Of a stretch of DNA of 64,000 nucleotides, positions 10,551 to 22,814 are shown one piece after another. Position numbers and translations under genes: made by a program. The notes beneath the pieces were generated by a model that saw only the letters and a program-made list of their open reading frames with translations, was not told where the DNA came from and ran no database searches. The stretch covers positions 649,737,420 to 649,801,419 of the forward strand of contig NC_081405.1 in NCBI RefSeq assembly GCF_030272615.1, written 5' to 3'. The number at the start of each line of letters is the position of its first letter. Within the stretch, counting starts at the first letter, position 1. The stretch comes from Cryptomeria japonica. Taxonomy: Eukaryota > Streptophyta > Pinopsida > Cupressales > Cupressaceae.

Positions 10551-12372
10551 ATGCCAGTTTCTACACGATCACATGAAAACGTCAAGCGAGATGACGAAGA
10601 GCCTGAATAGAGCATGTGACACAAAAAAGTTAACACTTGGAAAAACTACATGCATCTAGACGAAGAAGAAATAATAGATGAAGTTATTGAGGAGTCACAA
10701 CAAGACCTTGGCCTACACAAACTTCTTGAAAAACTCAACAAAATTGACAAACATAAATAATTCCTCCTGCTATCTAGCAAAGCTATCAAAATCCCTGAGG
10801 ATTTTGACACAAGATCACCAAAACAAAATGAGAGCATCAAAAAGATAAAATCAAGAACACACACCTCTCACACTGATCATGACAATACTTATGATCATAG
10901 CGACACTAATGATCAAGGTGACACTAATCATTGAGATACTAATACTGGAAACAATCGTCTCACTACACTCACACAACAACTACAAGAACTTCAACAAAAA
11001 ATGGAAGACATGCAACAAGGAACTACCATGCAATATTCCTTACAAGATATTTGTCCTTATCCATTTGATTGAAGTCTAAAGATGGCACCATTCCCACCTA
11101 ACTCTGAAATACCAAAGTATGACAAATACAATGGTAAAAATGATCCCTGTGATCATTTAAGGGAATTTTGCATGATGAGCATGGATTTTTCCCATTATGA
11201 CACATATATGATGAAGTTATTTCCAAGAAGTCTAAGGGGATGAACAATGGATTGGCTTTCAAAAATCACACCTCCCATTAGATCATTTGAGGAGTTGGTA
11301 AACAAATTTTTTTCCCAATATTCCTATAAGATTCAACACGAGGTTACCATGCTTGATCTTTGCAATGCGAAACAAAAGAACAATGAATCATTCATGATGT
11401 TCTTGCAAAGATGGAGAAGATTGATCTCTAGATATCCCCACACTGTACTTGAAAAGGAGAAAATTGAAATCTTCATAAACAATCTTAATGATGAGATGAG
11501 CTATCAACTAAAACTAAAATGTCTACCTAGTTTTAAAAATTTCATCAAAAATATCATCCAGATAGAAGAAGCCTCAATCAAAAGAGGAAGTTTGAAGTTC
11601 TCTAAAGAAGGTGCTAGTTCATCAAACAATAATTATAACAACTACAACTCAGAAAAGTCCAAATTTTGGATGTGAAACAAGAATGTTGTCAATGATGGTG
11701 TAGTGGACAATGTTAAAGCAAAACAACCAGTGTTAAACTTATCTAGTATTACTCCTCCAAAAAACAAGAAAGGAAACACTAATCAAAGAACCAACAATCC
11801 AAGAATGAACAATGAAGGAAACACCAACTAAGGAAACAACACCAACACAAAACCAAAACCATATCAATGAAAGTTTGCACCTTTAGGACAAACCCTTGAA
11901 TCGGGATTTTGAGAACTATTGGCAAATAAAATCATTACATTGCCAAACACAAGGGATTTTGAACCTCAAGTCAAACCATTATGGTGGAATGATGCACACT
12001 ACTGTGAATATCATAGAAACAAAGGGCATCGCACAAATGATTGCCTAAGGTTGAAGAATTTAGTTCAAGATTTGATAGATAAAAGTGGCATAACGGTTGA
12101 TGGTCATAAAACCAAAGTTGATCATGAGGTCTTAAAAAATCTACTTCCAAATTATGACAAAGGTACATCACCATTCTCAAACAAAAAAGGGGCTCATGTC
12201 AATCATGTATACAACAATGTTATCAATCACATGTCAGCATTCGACAATCAAGTCAACGTTATAAAGATTAAAGACAAACAAGAACATGTTCTGGTCAATG
12301 TGAGTACACGAGATCAATATAGATATGTATTAAAAGGGAGTATCTCCAAACACTCAATACAATCTAGTAGAT
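10551..12372 (+). pseudogene. gag: Gypsy-A gag remnant (capsid and zinc knuckle)
   Basis: The ATG at 10551 opens MPVSTRSHENVKRDDEEPE, then a TAG at about 10608 interrupts. An N-terminal coiled-coil-like part (TLTQQLQELQQKMEDMQQ) is followed by the retrotransposon gag/capsid domain: IPKYDKYNGKNDPCDHLREF through MDWLSKITPPIRSFEELVNK to FMMFLQRWRRL (about 11100-11430). A nucleic-acid-binding motif YCEYHRNKGHRTNDCLRLKN lies at about 12000-12055. Gag packages element RNA in particles in the cytoplasm. Several stops, including near 11242 and 11673, break the frame. The best open piece is 11247-11675. Confidence 0.85.
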
Positions 12373-12557
12373 AAATTGAAGAAGACACTAGCACACATAT
12401 CCATATTTCAGCTTCTCAAGATCTCACCTGCTCACAAGGATATCTTAGAAAGAGCTCTTGTTGACACTACAGTTCCAAATAACTTGGGTATTGATCGATT
12501 CCAAGCCATGGTGGCACATTTAACCGTGCCTCATAATATATCATTTTTCAGAGCATG

Positions 12558-12990
12558 ATGATGTCTCACTAAATCATTCACATAATACTCCACTCCATAT
12601 CGAAGTCCTGGTCTATAAGCATCAAGTGAAATGAGTACTAATAGATGGAGGAGCCATACTAAATATTTGCACTCTAAAACTTATTCATGCATTGGGTTTC
12701 TCAAAAATAGCCATTCATCCTCAGAAATAGATAACAATAAAAACATATGATGATGAAGAAAGATCATCAAAAGGGCTTATGGTATTACCTATTCAAGTGG
12801 GACCATTTCAAAGAGATACTCTATGTCAAGTCTTGGACATAGACTTATCTTATAATATACTTTTGGGTCATCCTTGGATCCATGAAATGCAATTGGTGCC
12901 ATCCACATATCATTAGTGCCTAAAATTCCCATATGATGGACAAGAAATTTCCATCACGATAGACACAAACCCTTTTTAGTATTGCAATAA
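12558..12990 (+). pseudogene. Gypsy-A aspartic protease remnant
   Basis: The frame shows VLIDGGAILNICTLKLIHAL (about 12631-12690), with an active-site D in a D-G-G context, then the flap/C-terminal hallmark YNILLGHPWIHEM (about 12850-12890) and a LKFPYDGQEI stretch typical of Tat proteases. It would cleave the Gag-Pol polyprotein. In-frame stops occur near 12632, 12731 and in the 12890-12915 region, so it is inactive. Confidence 0.8.
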
Positions 12991-13360
12991 TATCAAAGAA
13001 GTTCAGAATATTCTTGTACCACATAATAGGGAAGATCTCACTTCCACATCACCAAACAATAAGGATCAACTCCAAACTCTATCTCTATATTTTGAAAAAA
13101 TTATGAAGTTAAAAGACAAAGGCATGGGAGAATACTCTTTTGAATCCCTCTGTCTATCCAAAATGTCTCATGGGAAACCATCAACTTCAAGACGAAAATC
13201 TTCACAACCTATCGAAATGTTTGATGGTATGTTCATTCAATTAGGAACACTAGTAGATGAAACATAAGACAAAGATGTCTTAAATTGGTTATACAAGGAT
13301 AATGAGGACACCCAAGCAACAATGACAAGTATCACTCTCCTAATAGATCAATATAGCAAT
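12991..13360 (+). pseudogene. Gypsy-A linker between protease and G-patch
   Basis: The frame can be followed through IKEVQNILVPHNREDLTSTS, a glycine/serine stretch GMGEYSFESLCLSKMSHGK and DVLNWLYKDNEDTQATMTSI. There is no catalytic motif. A TAA lies at about 13267. Confidence 0.55.
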
Positions 13361-13489
13361 AGATTCAAAATAATGCAAAGGATGGGATACTCAGGAAATG
13401 GTCCTATTGGCAAATGAAAAGAAGGTATTGTAGAACCAATTCAACCACACTCACAACTTTCCAAGGATAAATCTGGACTAGGATATGGA
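13361..13489 (+). pseudogene. G-patch domain in Gypsy-A pol
   Basis: The residues IMQRMGYSGNGPIGK, stop, KEGIVEPIQP...KSGLGYG fit the G-patch consensus (M-G-[YW]-x2-G-x-G-[LI]-G-K...G-[IL]...P...GLG-[YF]). The domain is about 40 residues and is interrupted by one TGA near 13415. G-patches bind RNA or stimulate DEAH helicases and occur after the protease in betaretroviruses. Its placement after a gypsy protease is comparable. The function here is inferred. Confidence 0.75.
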
Positions 13490-13514
13490 CAACATCAACA
13501 TCAAACTGATCAAC

Positions 13515-13610
13515 TGAACGAACAACAAGAATCTGCATGGCAATAGAATCGACAACAAAAGTCTACATGGCAACAAGATCGACAACAAGAAACAACATGG
13601 TGACAGTAAA
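13515..13610 (+). repeat. Glutamine-rich ~30-bp coding repeat
   Basis: About three units encode QQESAWQ, QQKSTWQQD and QQETTW-type decapeptides. They follow the G-patch in the same region of pol and end in a lysine-rich stretch (KHKEEQYDKKKKR). It may be an unstructured linker. The third unit contains stops. Confidence 0.6.
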
Positions 13611-13752
13611 AGAAATGGGAAATAACACAACAAAAATCAATTGATGAGGTAGTCCACAAACACAAGGAAGAGCAGTATGACAAAAAAAAGAAAAGGTTGA
13701 CATACAAAGAGAGGAGGTTTATCACAAAAAGATTCATAGATTGTAACCTAGT

Positions 13753-14640
13753 GTGGATCTTGATTCAAACAACATGTCAGTCAGTTCAGAGATTGAAGCA
13801 AGGACTAAATTATTTTCACCAAATGGTATCCCCATTACCTACAACAATAGAGTCCTAGAGAGTGATTATGAAATAGACTCACATGAGTGGGAATGGGATA
13901 CTTTCTCTAATGTCACTAAAGACATTGAGGTAGATACAAACCATATATATACACCCATGCCTAATAAAAGACAAGGCTTAAGGTATATATCATTTGAATC
14001 TGGACCACAACATATCTACGAAGCCAATGAGAATGATAAGCATCGCTATGAAACGTGCAATACAAGGGAGTACCATTATAGACCTCTCATATTACTAACA
14101 ACATTTCCATCATGACCCTCACTGCTCTAGACCTTAACCCACTAGACAATATTTTACCATTAATACATCCTAAACTCATAGACTGGGAACAACCTGAACA
14201 ACTCAGCATACCTATCTTCCCAGATGATGACACTATTGTCCAATACCTTTGTTCCATGAACTAGAAAACATGTTCCACTAGTGAATCTCAAAATAAAGTT
14301 CTCAATCAAAAGAGTGCCAAGTCTCTTAGTTGCAAAAATAAAATAAAAAATTGATCTAATGGTGCAAACCATTCAATGGCAGTATTAGATCATAAAAAAG
14401 TAAAAATAAAGGATGTATCCCATGGTGAAAACCTCCTTGAGGTGCCAAAGGATGAGAGACTTGACACTCTTCCTAAACATTATCAAGAGAGATCACCAAT
14501 TTTGATTGAACCAACTCAATCAATCAACATCAGCACTGAAGCAACAACAAGAACCATACACCTGACAAAATCACTAATAGAACAAGAAAGATATGATTTC
14601 ACCAAGTTCTTCACAGAAAAGAATATCAATTTTCCTTAGT
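13753..14640 (+). pseudogene. Gypsy-A pol linker upstream of RT
   Basis: An open piece at 13753-14115 (acidic, with YEIDSHEWEWDTFS) and another at 14376-14639 (ending SLIEQERYDFTKFFTEKNIN) correspond to the region before the RT palm in Tat elements, where the element protein reads ...L..YKDVFAWSY. The TAG at about 14638 precedes SYANMLGMDPKLIMHHL. The frame breaks between pieces. Confidence 0.6.
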
Positions 14641-15535
14641 CTTATGCAAATATGCTAGGGATGGATCCAAAATTGATCATGCATCACTTATCTATAGCAC
14701 TAGGTTCTAAGCTAGTTAAGCAAAAACTAAGAAAAATGAACCCACATGTTGCCATATTGGTTAAAGCCGAAATGAAGAAGTTACTTGATGTAGGTTTCAT
14801 CCAACCTATAGAATATGTAAAATTGATCTCTAACATTGTACCTATATCTAAACTAGATAAAAGAATCAAAATTTGTATAGACTTCAAGGATCTCAACAAG
14901 GATTCTCGGAAGGATGACTTTCCTTTACCCAACATTGATACAATTGTAGATCTAACAACAGGACATGCTATGATATTACTCATGGACGGCTTCTCAGGAT
15001 ATGATCAAATCAAGATAGCACCAGAAGACTAAGATAAAACAACATTTACATGTCCATGGGGTACTTACTTCTAGAATGTAATGCCTTTTGGTCTGAAGAA
15101 TGCAGAAGCAGCCTATCACAAAGTAATGACCACAATATTTCATGACATGATGCACACATTCATGGAGGACTATGTAGATGACCTATTAGCCAAATCATTT
15201 ACAAGAGAAGGACATCTAGATATTCTAGACAAAATATTTTAGAGGCTGGAACAATTCAATGTACGACTAAATCCTAAAACGTTTGTCTTTGACGTAACAT
15301 CCAACAAACTCTTGGGATACACAGTCTCAGAAAAAGAAACCAAGGTGGACCCTACAAAGGTAAAAGAAATCATGGAGATGCCACCTTCTAGAAATATCAG
15401 TCAATTAAGACCTCTACAAGGACAACTACAATCCATAAGAAGATTCATTTCTCAACTAGCCAACAAGTGCCTTCCATTCGCTCGTCTACTCCACAAGAAT
15501 GTCCCTTTTAGATGGGAAGCTCGATGTGCATAATC
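14640..15535 (+). pseudogene. Gypsy-A reverse transcriptase remnant
   Basis: RT motifs are in order: the first block KMNPHVAILVKAEMKKLLDV with GFIQP, then ICIDFKDLNKDSRKDDFPLP, LMDGFSGYDQIKIAPED, FTCPWGTY, MPFGLKNAEAAYHKVM, and the catalytic YVDD in MEDYVDDLLAKSF (about 15160-15195). The connection region LLGYTVSEKETKVDPTKV follows. Stops lie near 15030, 15072 and 15241, so no active enzyme is made. It copies element RNA into DNA in the family. Confidence 0.9.
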
Positions 15536-15990
15536 ATTTCATCAACTCAAGAAATAGCTGATGAATCCACCTATCTTGGTACCACCAATAGCAGGAAAAC
15601 TTCTCATTCTTTGCATATCTGCTATAGAGGTATCACTAGGAGCATTGTTAGCACAAGAGGATCCAGTGGGAAAGGAAAGAGAAATGTACTACATCAGCAG
15701 GACATTAAATGACTACAATCTCAACTACACATTCATTGAAAAGGCTTATTTAGTTGTGGTGTTCACTTCTCAAAAGTTTCGCCACTATATGCTAGCTCAC
15801 ACAATCAAGTTGGTAGAAAAGATTGATTCATTAAAATATCTACTTAACAAAGCTGCTCTAATAGGGAGGTTAGCTAAATGGGTCATGATTCTAAGTGAAT
15901 TTGACATTCACTACATAGATAGAAGGGCTATCAAAGGCCAAGCTATCACAAATCAGCTAGTAGAAGCACCATTACAAGACACTCATCCAA
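15536..15990 (+). pseudogene. Gypsy-A retroelement RNase H remnant
   Basis: The segment after RT reads PPILVPPIAGKLLILCISAI, then EVSLGALLAQED (canonical ISATD.A.GALL, so the first catalytic D appears as E), SRTLNDYNLNYTFIEKAYLV, and FDIHYIDRRAIKGQA. It degrades the RNA strand of the hybrid in intact elements. It forms one open frame with the next domain (15561-16439). Confidence 0.85.
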
Positions 15991-16019
15991 TCCATGTTGA
16001 ATTTCAATATACGGATATT

Positions 16020-16437
16020 CTCACAATATCGACAAAACCATGGGTCTTGTACTTTGACAGATCATACACACAACATGGATTAGGAGTCGGTGTTCTATTC
16101 ATCACACCAAAAGAACACACTATTCCTAAATCTTACAGATTGAAGTTTCCTTGCACAAATAATATTGTTGAGTATGAAGCTCTTGTCACAAGCATCAAGA
16201 TGGTCTTAGAGTGGAAGATCATAGAGTTGAAAGTCTTTGGAGACTCACAATTGGTCATTAATCAAGTTAATGATGATCGTAAGACAAAGGACAACAAGAT
16301 GATGCCCTACAAATGCATGGTGGATGATTTCAAGAAATCCTTTGTGGACATCAAATTTGAACAGATTCCAAGGTTGGACAACAAAGTTGTAGAGAACATG
16401 GCAACTATTGCCTCACTCTTGCAAATACAAAACAAAT
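16020..16437 (+). pseudogene. Gypsy-A second (archaeal-type) RNase H remnant
   Basis: WVLYFDRSYTQHGLGVGVLF, NNIVEYEALVTSIKMVLEWK, VFGDSQLVINQVNDD and a C-terminal IPRLDNKVVENMATIA match the extra RNase H of Tat elements. Of the usual catalytic residues, the first D, the E and the GD are present. The expected FDGS is FDRS and the last A-D is V-E. It follows RT-RNase H, the standard Tat order. A TAG ends the frame at 16437-16439. Confidence 0.85.
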
Positions 16438-16637
16438 AGAATCGTTACAATTAACTAGTGGAACAATGTTTTTCTCCTGCTTATGATAACTTTGAATCCC
16501 AAGTCATATGCCACATAGTTGGTTTCGACTCACCCCTCGATGGAAAGATCTACACTTACCTAAAAGACAATATCCTTCCACTAGATCTATCCCGAAACTA
16601 GAAATGTAGCTTTAGTCACCAAGCAACCCATTATAGG
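16438..16637 (+). pseudogene. Start of the Gypsy-A integrase linker, then truncation
   Basis: Fragments IYTYLKDNILPLDLSRN and KCSFSHQATHYRV match the conserved stretch that precedes the integrase zinc finger. Similarity then stops and no integrase HHCC or DDE motif follows. This marks the break of the element. Confidence 0.6.
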
Positions 16638-16785
16638 GTAAGTGCACCAAGTTGTGGTACCAAAAAGGTGCCACTTCTTACTTTTTCATAAAAATGCGTC
16701 ATTGGCATGAAAAGGTCATCCAAAACTATGAGTTGGATGCCCAAGGCAAATCCAACCCAAAGGGTTGGTATTCTCCCAAGCAAAC

Positions 16786-16983
16786 CATTTGGCGAGCACC
16801 AAATATGGTGCTCGCCAAATGCAAAATTTTGAATTTTCACATTTTGCATGAGCCAAATTTGGTGCTTGCCAAATGTAAAATTTGAATTTTCACATTTGGT
16901 GCACGCCAAATTTGGTGCTCGCCAAATCTGAAAATTCAATTTTTTGCATTTGGCGAGCACCAAATTTGGTGCGCGCCAAATGT
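16786..16983. repeat. Cluster of four GC-containing palindromes
   Basis: The first unit at 16787-16820 has 15-base perfect arms (ATTTGGCGAGCACCA / TGGTGCTCGCCAAAT) around a 4-base loop. Related units lie at about 16844-16876, 16892-16927 and 16946-16982 (variants GCGCGCC and GTGCACGCC). They are separated by 20-25-base spacers containing AAAATTTGAATTTTCAC. All four carry the core TTTGG(C/T)G(A/C)(G/A)C. Confidence 0.9.
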
Positions 16984-17054
16984 TCTACATTGTCCAATGT
17001 GAAGGTTTTGTGAGTGTGTAGATTTTTCAATCTTGGCACAAGTTAAATCCACCC

Positions 17055-17215
17055 CTAAAGGAGAATATATACATGAAATATAAAATTTAAGTATATCTCT
17101 ATAGGACTTATAATGTAGATTCTAGTTTTTAGAGGATCATATAAAATTTCAGAGTCAAATTTCAATAATCGACATGTCAAATTTCAGTTATCAACATGAT
17201 CCCATTAGCATTCTT

Positions 17216-17235
<20 letters not shown>
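17055..17235 (+). repeat. Left arm of a large inverted repeat
   Basis: The segment from AGGAGAATATATACATGAAA through AATGTAGATTCTAG, TTTTTAGAGGATCATAT and ATATATCTCACTTTCTTTAT matches, in reverse complement, 25640-25866. The right copy has an extra ~65 bases containing a hairpin. The arms continue inward into polypyrimidine (left) and polypurine (right) repeats that are also related. Confidence 0.8.
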
Positions 17236-19010
<1,775 letters not shown>

Positions 19011-19049
19011 AGGTATCTTATATATCTATATAACCTATCTGGGTATGTG

Positions 19050-22000
19050 CAAGAGCATGGTGGGCCATATAACCCCTTAGGAACCCATTACTATCTATCT
19101 TAGGAAACCATATGACCTCTTAGGACAATATATGGTGTCGTTACAAGTCATATAGTGTCCTAAGGGGTCTTATGGTGTCACTATGGATCATATGGTGTCC
19201 TAAGGGGTCATATGGTATTCTATGACCCCTTAGGATACCATATAATCTCTTAGAACACTATATGAGCCCTAACGACACCATACAGTGTCCTAAGGGGTCA
19301 TATGGTGTCCTAAGGGGTCATTTGGTGTTTTATGACCCCTATGGACACCATATGGCCCATTAGGATACCATATGACCCCTAATGACACCATATGACCCCT
19401 AACAACACCATATACTATCTTAAGGGGTCATTTGGTATTCTATGACCCCTTATGACACCATATGCCCCATAACAACACCATATAATGTCATTAGGGGTTA
19501 TATGGTGCCTAAGGGGTCACATGGTATCGTTAGGGGTCATATGATGTCCTAAGGGGTCATATGGTGTCCAAATGCAGCATAGAATACTATATGACCCCTT
19601 AAGACACCATATGATCCCTAACGACACCATATGACCCCTTAGGACACCATATGACCCCTAACGACACCATATTGTGTCTTGAGGGGTCATATGGTGTCAC
19701 ATATGGTCATGTCATGTACTAGGATGTTAAAAGGGGTCATATGGTGTCCCAGGGGGTCATAGAACACCATATGACCCCTCAGGACACAATATGAGCTCTT
19801 CAGACACCATATCATGTCATTAGGGGTCATATGTTGTCTTAAGGGGTCATGTGGTGTCGTTAGGGGTCACATGGTGTCCTAAGGGGTCATATAGTATTCT
19901 ATGACCCATTAGGATGCCAAATGACCCCTTAGGACAACATATGATACCATATGGTGTCGTTAGGGGTCATATGGTGTCCTAAGGGGTCATATGGTGTCAT
20001 AATGGATCATATGGTGTTCTATGACCCCTTAGGATACCATATGACCCCTAATACCACCATATGGTGTCTTGAGGGGTCATATGGTGTCATTAGGGCTCAT
20101 ATTATGTTCTAAGGGGTCATATGATGTTCTATGCCCTTAAGGACATCATATGACCCCTAAAAACACCATATGGTGTCCTATGGGGTCATATGGTGTCCTT
20201 AGGGGTCATATGGTGTTCTATGACCCCTTGAGACACCATATGAACCCTTAGGATATGTCATATGGTGTCCTAAGGGGTCATATGGTATTCTATGACCCCT
20301 TAGGACACCATATAACCCCTGTCGTCACCATATGGTGTCCTAAGGGGTCACATGGTATTCTATGACCCCTTAGGACACCATATGATCCCATACACCATAT
20401 AATTTCTAACACCACCATATAGTGTCCTAAAAGGTCATATGGTGTTCTATGACCCCTAATGACAACATATGGTGTCCTAAGGGGTCATATGGTGTTCTAT
20501 GACCCCTTGGGATGCCATATGACCCCTCAAGACACCATATGACCCCATATGACACCATATGACCCCTCACGACACCATAGTGTCCTAAGGGGTCATATGG
20601 TGTCCTAAGGGGTCATAGAACACCATATGACTCCTTAGAACACTATATGACCCCTAATGATGTCAGATGACCCCTTAAGACACCATATGGTGTCGTTAGA
20701 GGTCATATGGTATCTTAAGGGATCATAGAACACCATATGACCCCTTAGGACACCATATGACCCCTAACGACACCATATGACCCCTTAGGACACCATATAG
20801 TGTTCTTAGAGGTCATGTGGTGTCCTAAGGGGTCAGATAGTGTCTTAAGCGGTCATAAAACATCATATAACCCCTTAGGATACCTTATGATCCCTTAGGA
20901 CACCATATGAACCTTAATGACACCATATGGTGTTGTTAGGGGTCATATGGTGTCCTAATGGGTCATAGAATACCATATGACCCCTTAGGACACCATATGC
21001 CCCTAACGACACCATATGACATGCACTAAGGGGTCATATGGTTTCTTAAGGGGTCATAGAACACCATATGACCCCTAAGGACACCATATGACCCCTTAGG
21101 ACACCATATGGTGTCGTTAGGGGTCATATGGTGTCCTAAGGGGTTATTGAACACCATATGACCCCTTAGGACACAATATGACCCCTAATGACACCATATG
21201 GTGTCCTAAGGGGTCATATGGTGTCCTTAGGGGTCATATGGTGTCCTTAGGGGTCATATGGTGTTCTATGACCCCTTATGTAGGACACAATATGACCCCT
21301 AATGACACCATATGACCCCTAACAATACCACGACACCATATGACCCCTAACAACACCATATGGTGTCGTTAGGGGTCATATGGTGTCCTAAGGGGTCATA
21401 TGGCATCCTAATGGGTCATAGAATACCATATGACTGCTTAGGACATGATATGACCCCTAATGACACCATATGAGCCCTTAGGACAGCATATGACCCCTAA
21501 GAACATGATATGGTGTCCTAAAGGGTCATATGGTGTCTTGAGGGGTCATATGGTGTTCTATCATGCCCTAGGACACTATATGACCCATTTTAACATCCTA
21601 GTACATGACATGACCACTTGTGATACCATAGGACCCCTCCAGACACAATATGGTGTTGTTAGGGGTCATATGGTGTCCTACGGGGTCATATGGTGTCGTT
21701 AGGAATCATATAGTGTCCTAAGGGGTTGTATGGTGTCGTTAGGAATCATATGGTGTCCTAAGGGGTCATATGATATTCTATTACCCATTAGGACACCATA
21801 TGATCCCTTATGACACCATATGACCCCTAACGACACCATATGGTGTCATTAGGGGTCATATGGTATCCTAAGGGGTCATATGGTGTCGTTAGGGTTCATA
21901 TGGTGTTATATGACCCCTTAGGACACCATATGACCCCTAACAACACCATATGGTGTCCTAAGGGGTCATCTAATGTCGTTAGGGGTCATATGGTGTTCTA

Positions 22001-22743
22001 TGACCCCTTGGGACACCATATGGTGTCGTGAGGGATCATATGGTTTTGTGTGGGGTCATATGGTGTCCTAAGGGGACATAGAACACCATATGACCCCTTA
22101 GGACACCATATGGTGTTTTTAGGGGTCATATAGTGTCTTGAGGGCTCATTTAGTGTCCCAAGGGGTCACTGAACACCATATGACCCCTTAGGACACCATA
22201 TGTTGTCATTAGGGGTCATATGGTGTCCTAAGGGGTCATAACACATCATATGACCCCTTAGGACACCATATGTTGTTGTCAGGGATTATATGGTGTTGTA
22301 TGGGGTTATATGGTGTCCTAAGGGGTCATAGAACACCATATGACCCCTTAGGAAACCATATGACCCCTTAGGACACCATATGATGATGTTAGGGTTCATA
22401 TGGTGTCTTAAGGGGTCATAAAACACCATATGACCCTATAGGACACCATCTGACCCCTTAGGACACCATTTGGTGTTGTTAGGGGTCATATAGCATCCTA
22501 AGGGGTTAAAGGAACACTATATGACCCCATGGGACAACATATAACCTCTAATGACACCATATGACCCTTTAGGACATTATATGGTGTCATTAGGGGTCAT
22601 ATGGTGTCATGTTGGGTCATGTGGTGTCCTAAGGGGTCATAGAACACCATATGACCCCTTAGGAAACCATATGACCCCTTTGGACACCATATCATGTAGT
22701 TAGGGGTCATATGGTGTTCTAAGAGGTCTTAAAACACCATATG
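19050..22743. repeat. 20-bp satellite array, mixed orientation (left block)
   Basis: The unit ATATGGTGTCCTAAGGGGTC and its reverse complement ATATGACCCCTTAGGACACC are interspersed throughout, joined at the shared palindrome CATATG, so orientation flips without breaking phase. Variants include GTCGTTAGGGGTCATATG and a GAACACC form. Open frames inside are by-products. A diverged GTACTAGGATGTTAAAA unit, frequent in the right array, appears here once on each strand (about 19716 and 21580). Confidence 0.95.
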
Positions 22744-22814
22744 ACTCTCTCATATATATTCCTTACTCTCTTATTGTCTCTCTCCATTCTCAAGGTCACC
22801 ATCTCTCTCTCTAC
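22744..22814 (+). repeat. Polypyrimidine interruption inside the satellite
   Basis: About 70 bases of CT-rich DNA (CTCTCTCATATATATTCC, CTCTCTCCATTCTCAAGGTC) resembling the repeat at 17216-19010 separate two satellite blocks. It shows that the two repeat types are interleaved. Confidence 0.75.

Larger units (their letters stand above)
6201..16637 (+). mobile_element. Gypsy-A: truncated Tat-type Ty3/gypsy retrotransposon
   Basis: The order is 5' LTR, primer binding site, long leader with 21-bp repeats, gag, protease, G-patch, RT, RNase H, and a second (archaeal-type) RNase H, all on the plus strand. The second RNase H and the gag zinc-knuckle form CEYHR..GHRT..C place it in the Tat group. Homology ends about 200 bases after the second RNase H, at roughly 16637. 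Integrase and the 3' LTR are missing, so it cannot be autonomous. Stops and frameshifts throughout indicate an old copy. The coordinates of the LTR start and of the truncation are estimates. Confidence 0.8.

Noticed and set aside
13249-13260. CACTAGTAGATG as a possible second CACTA terminus
   Set aside because: It lies inside the Gypsy-A pol linker frame (GTLVDE), lacks the AAATGACT subterminal repeats, and would not pair with 34770 without enclosing unrelated elements.
16631-16963. Open frames on both strands across the palindrome cluster
   Set aside because: They are by-products of the repeated palindromic units, giving repetitive peptides such as the NLACTKCEN type.
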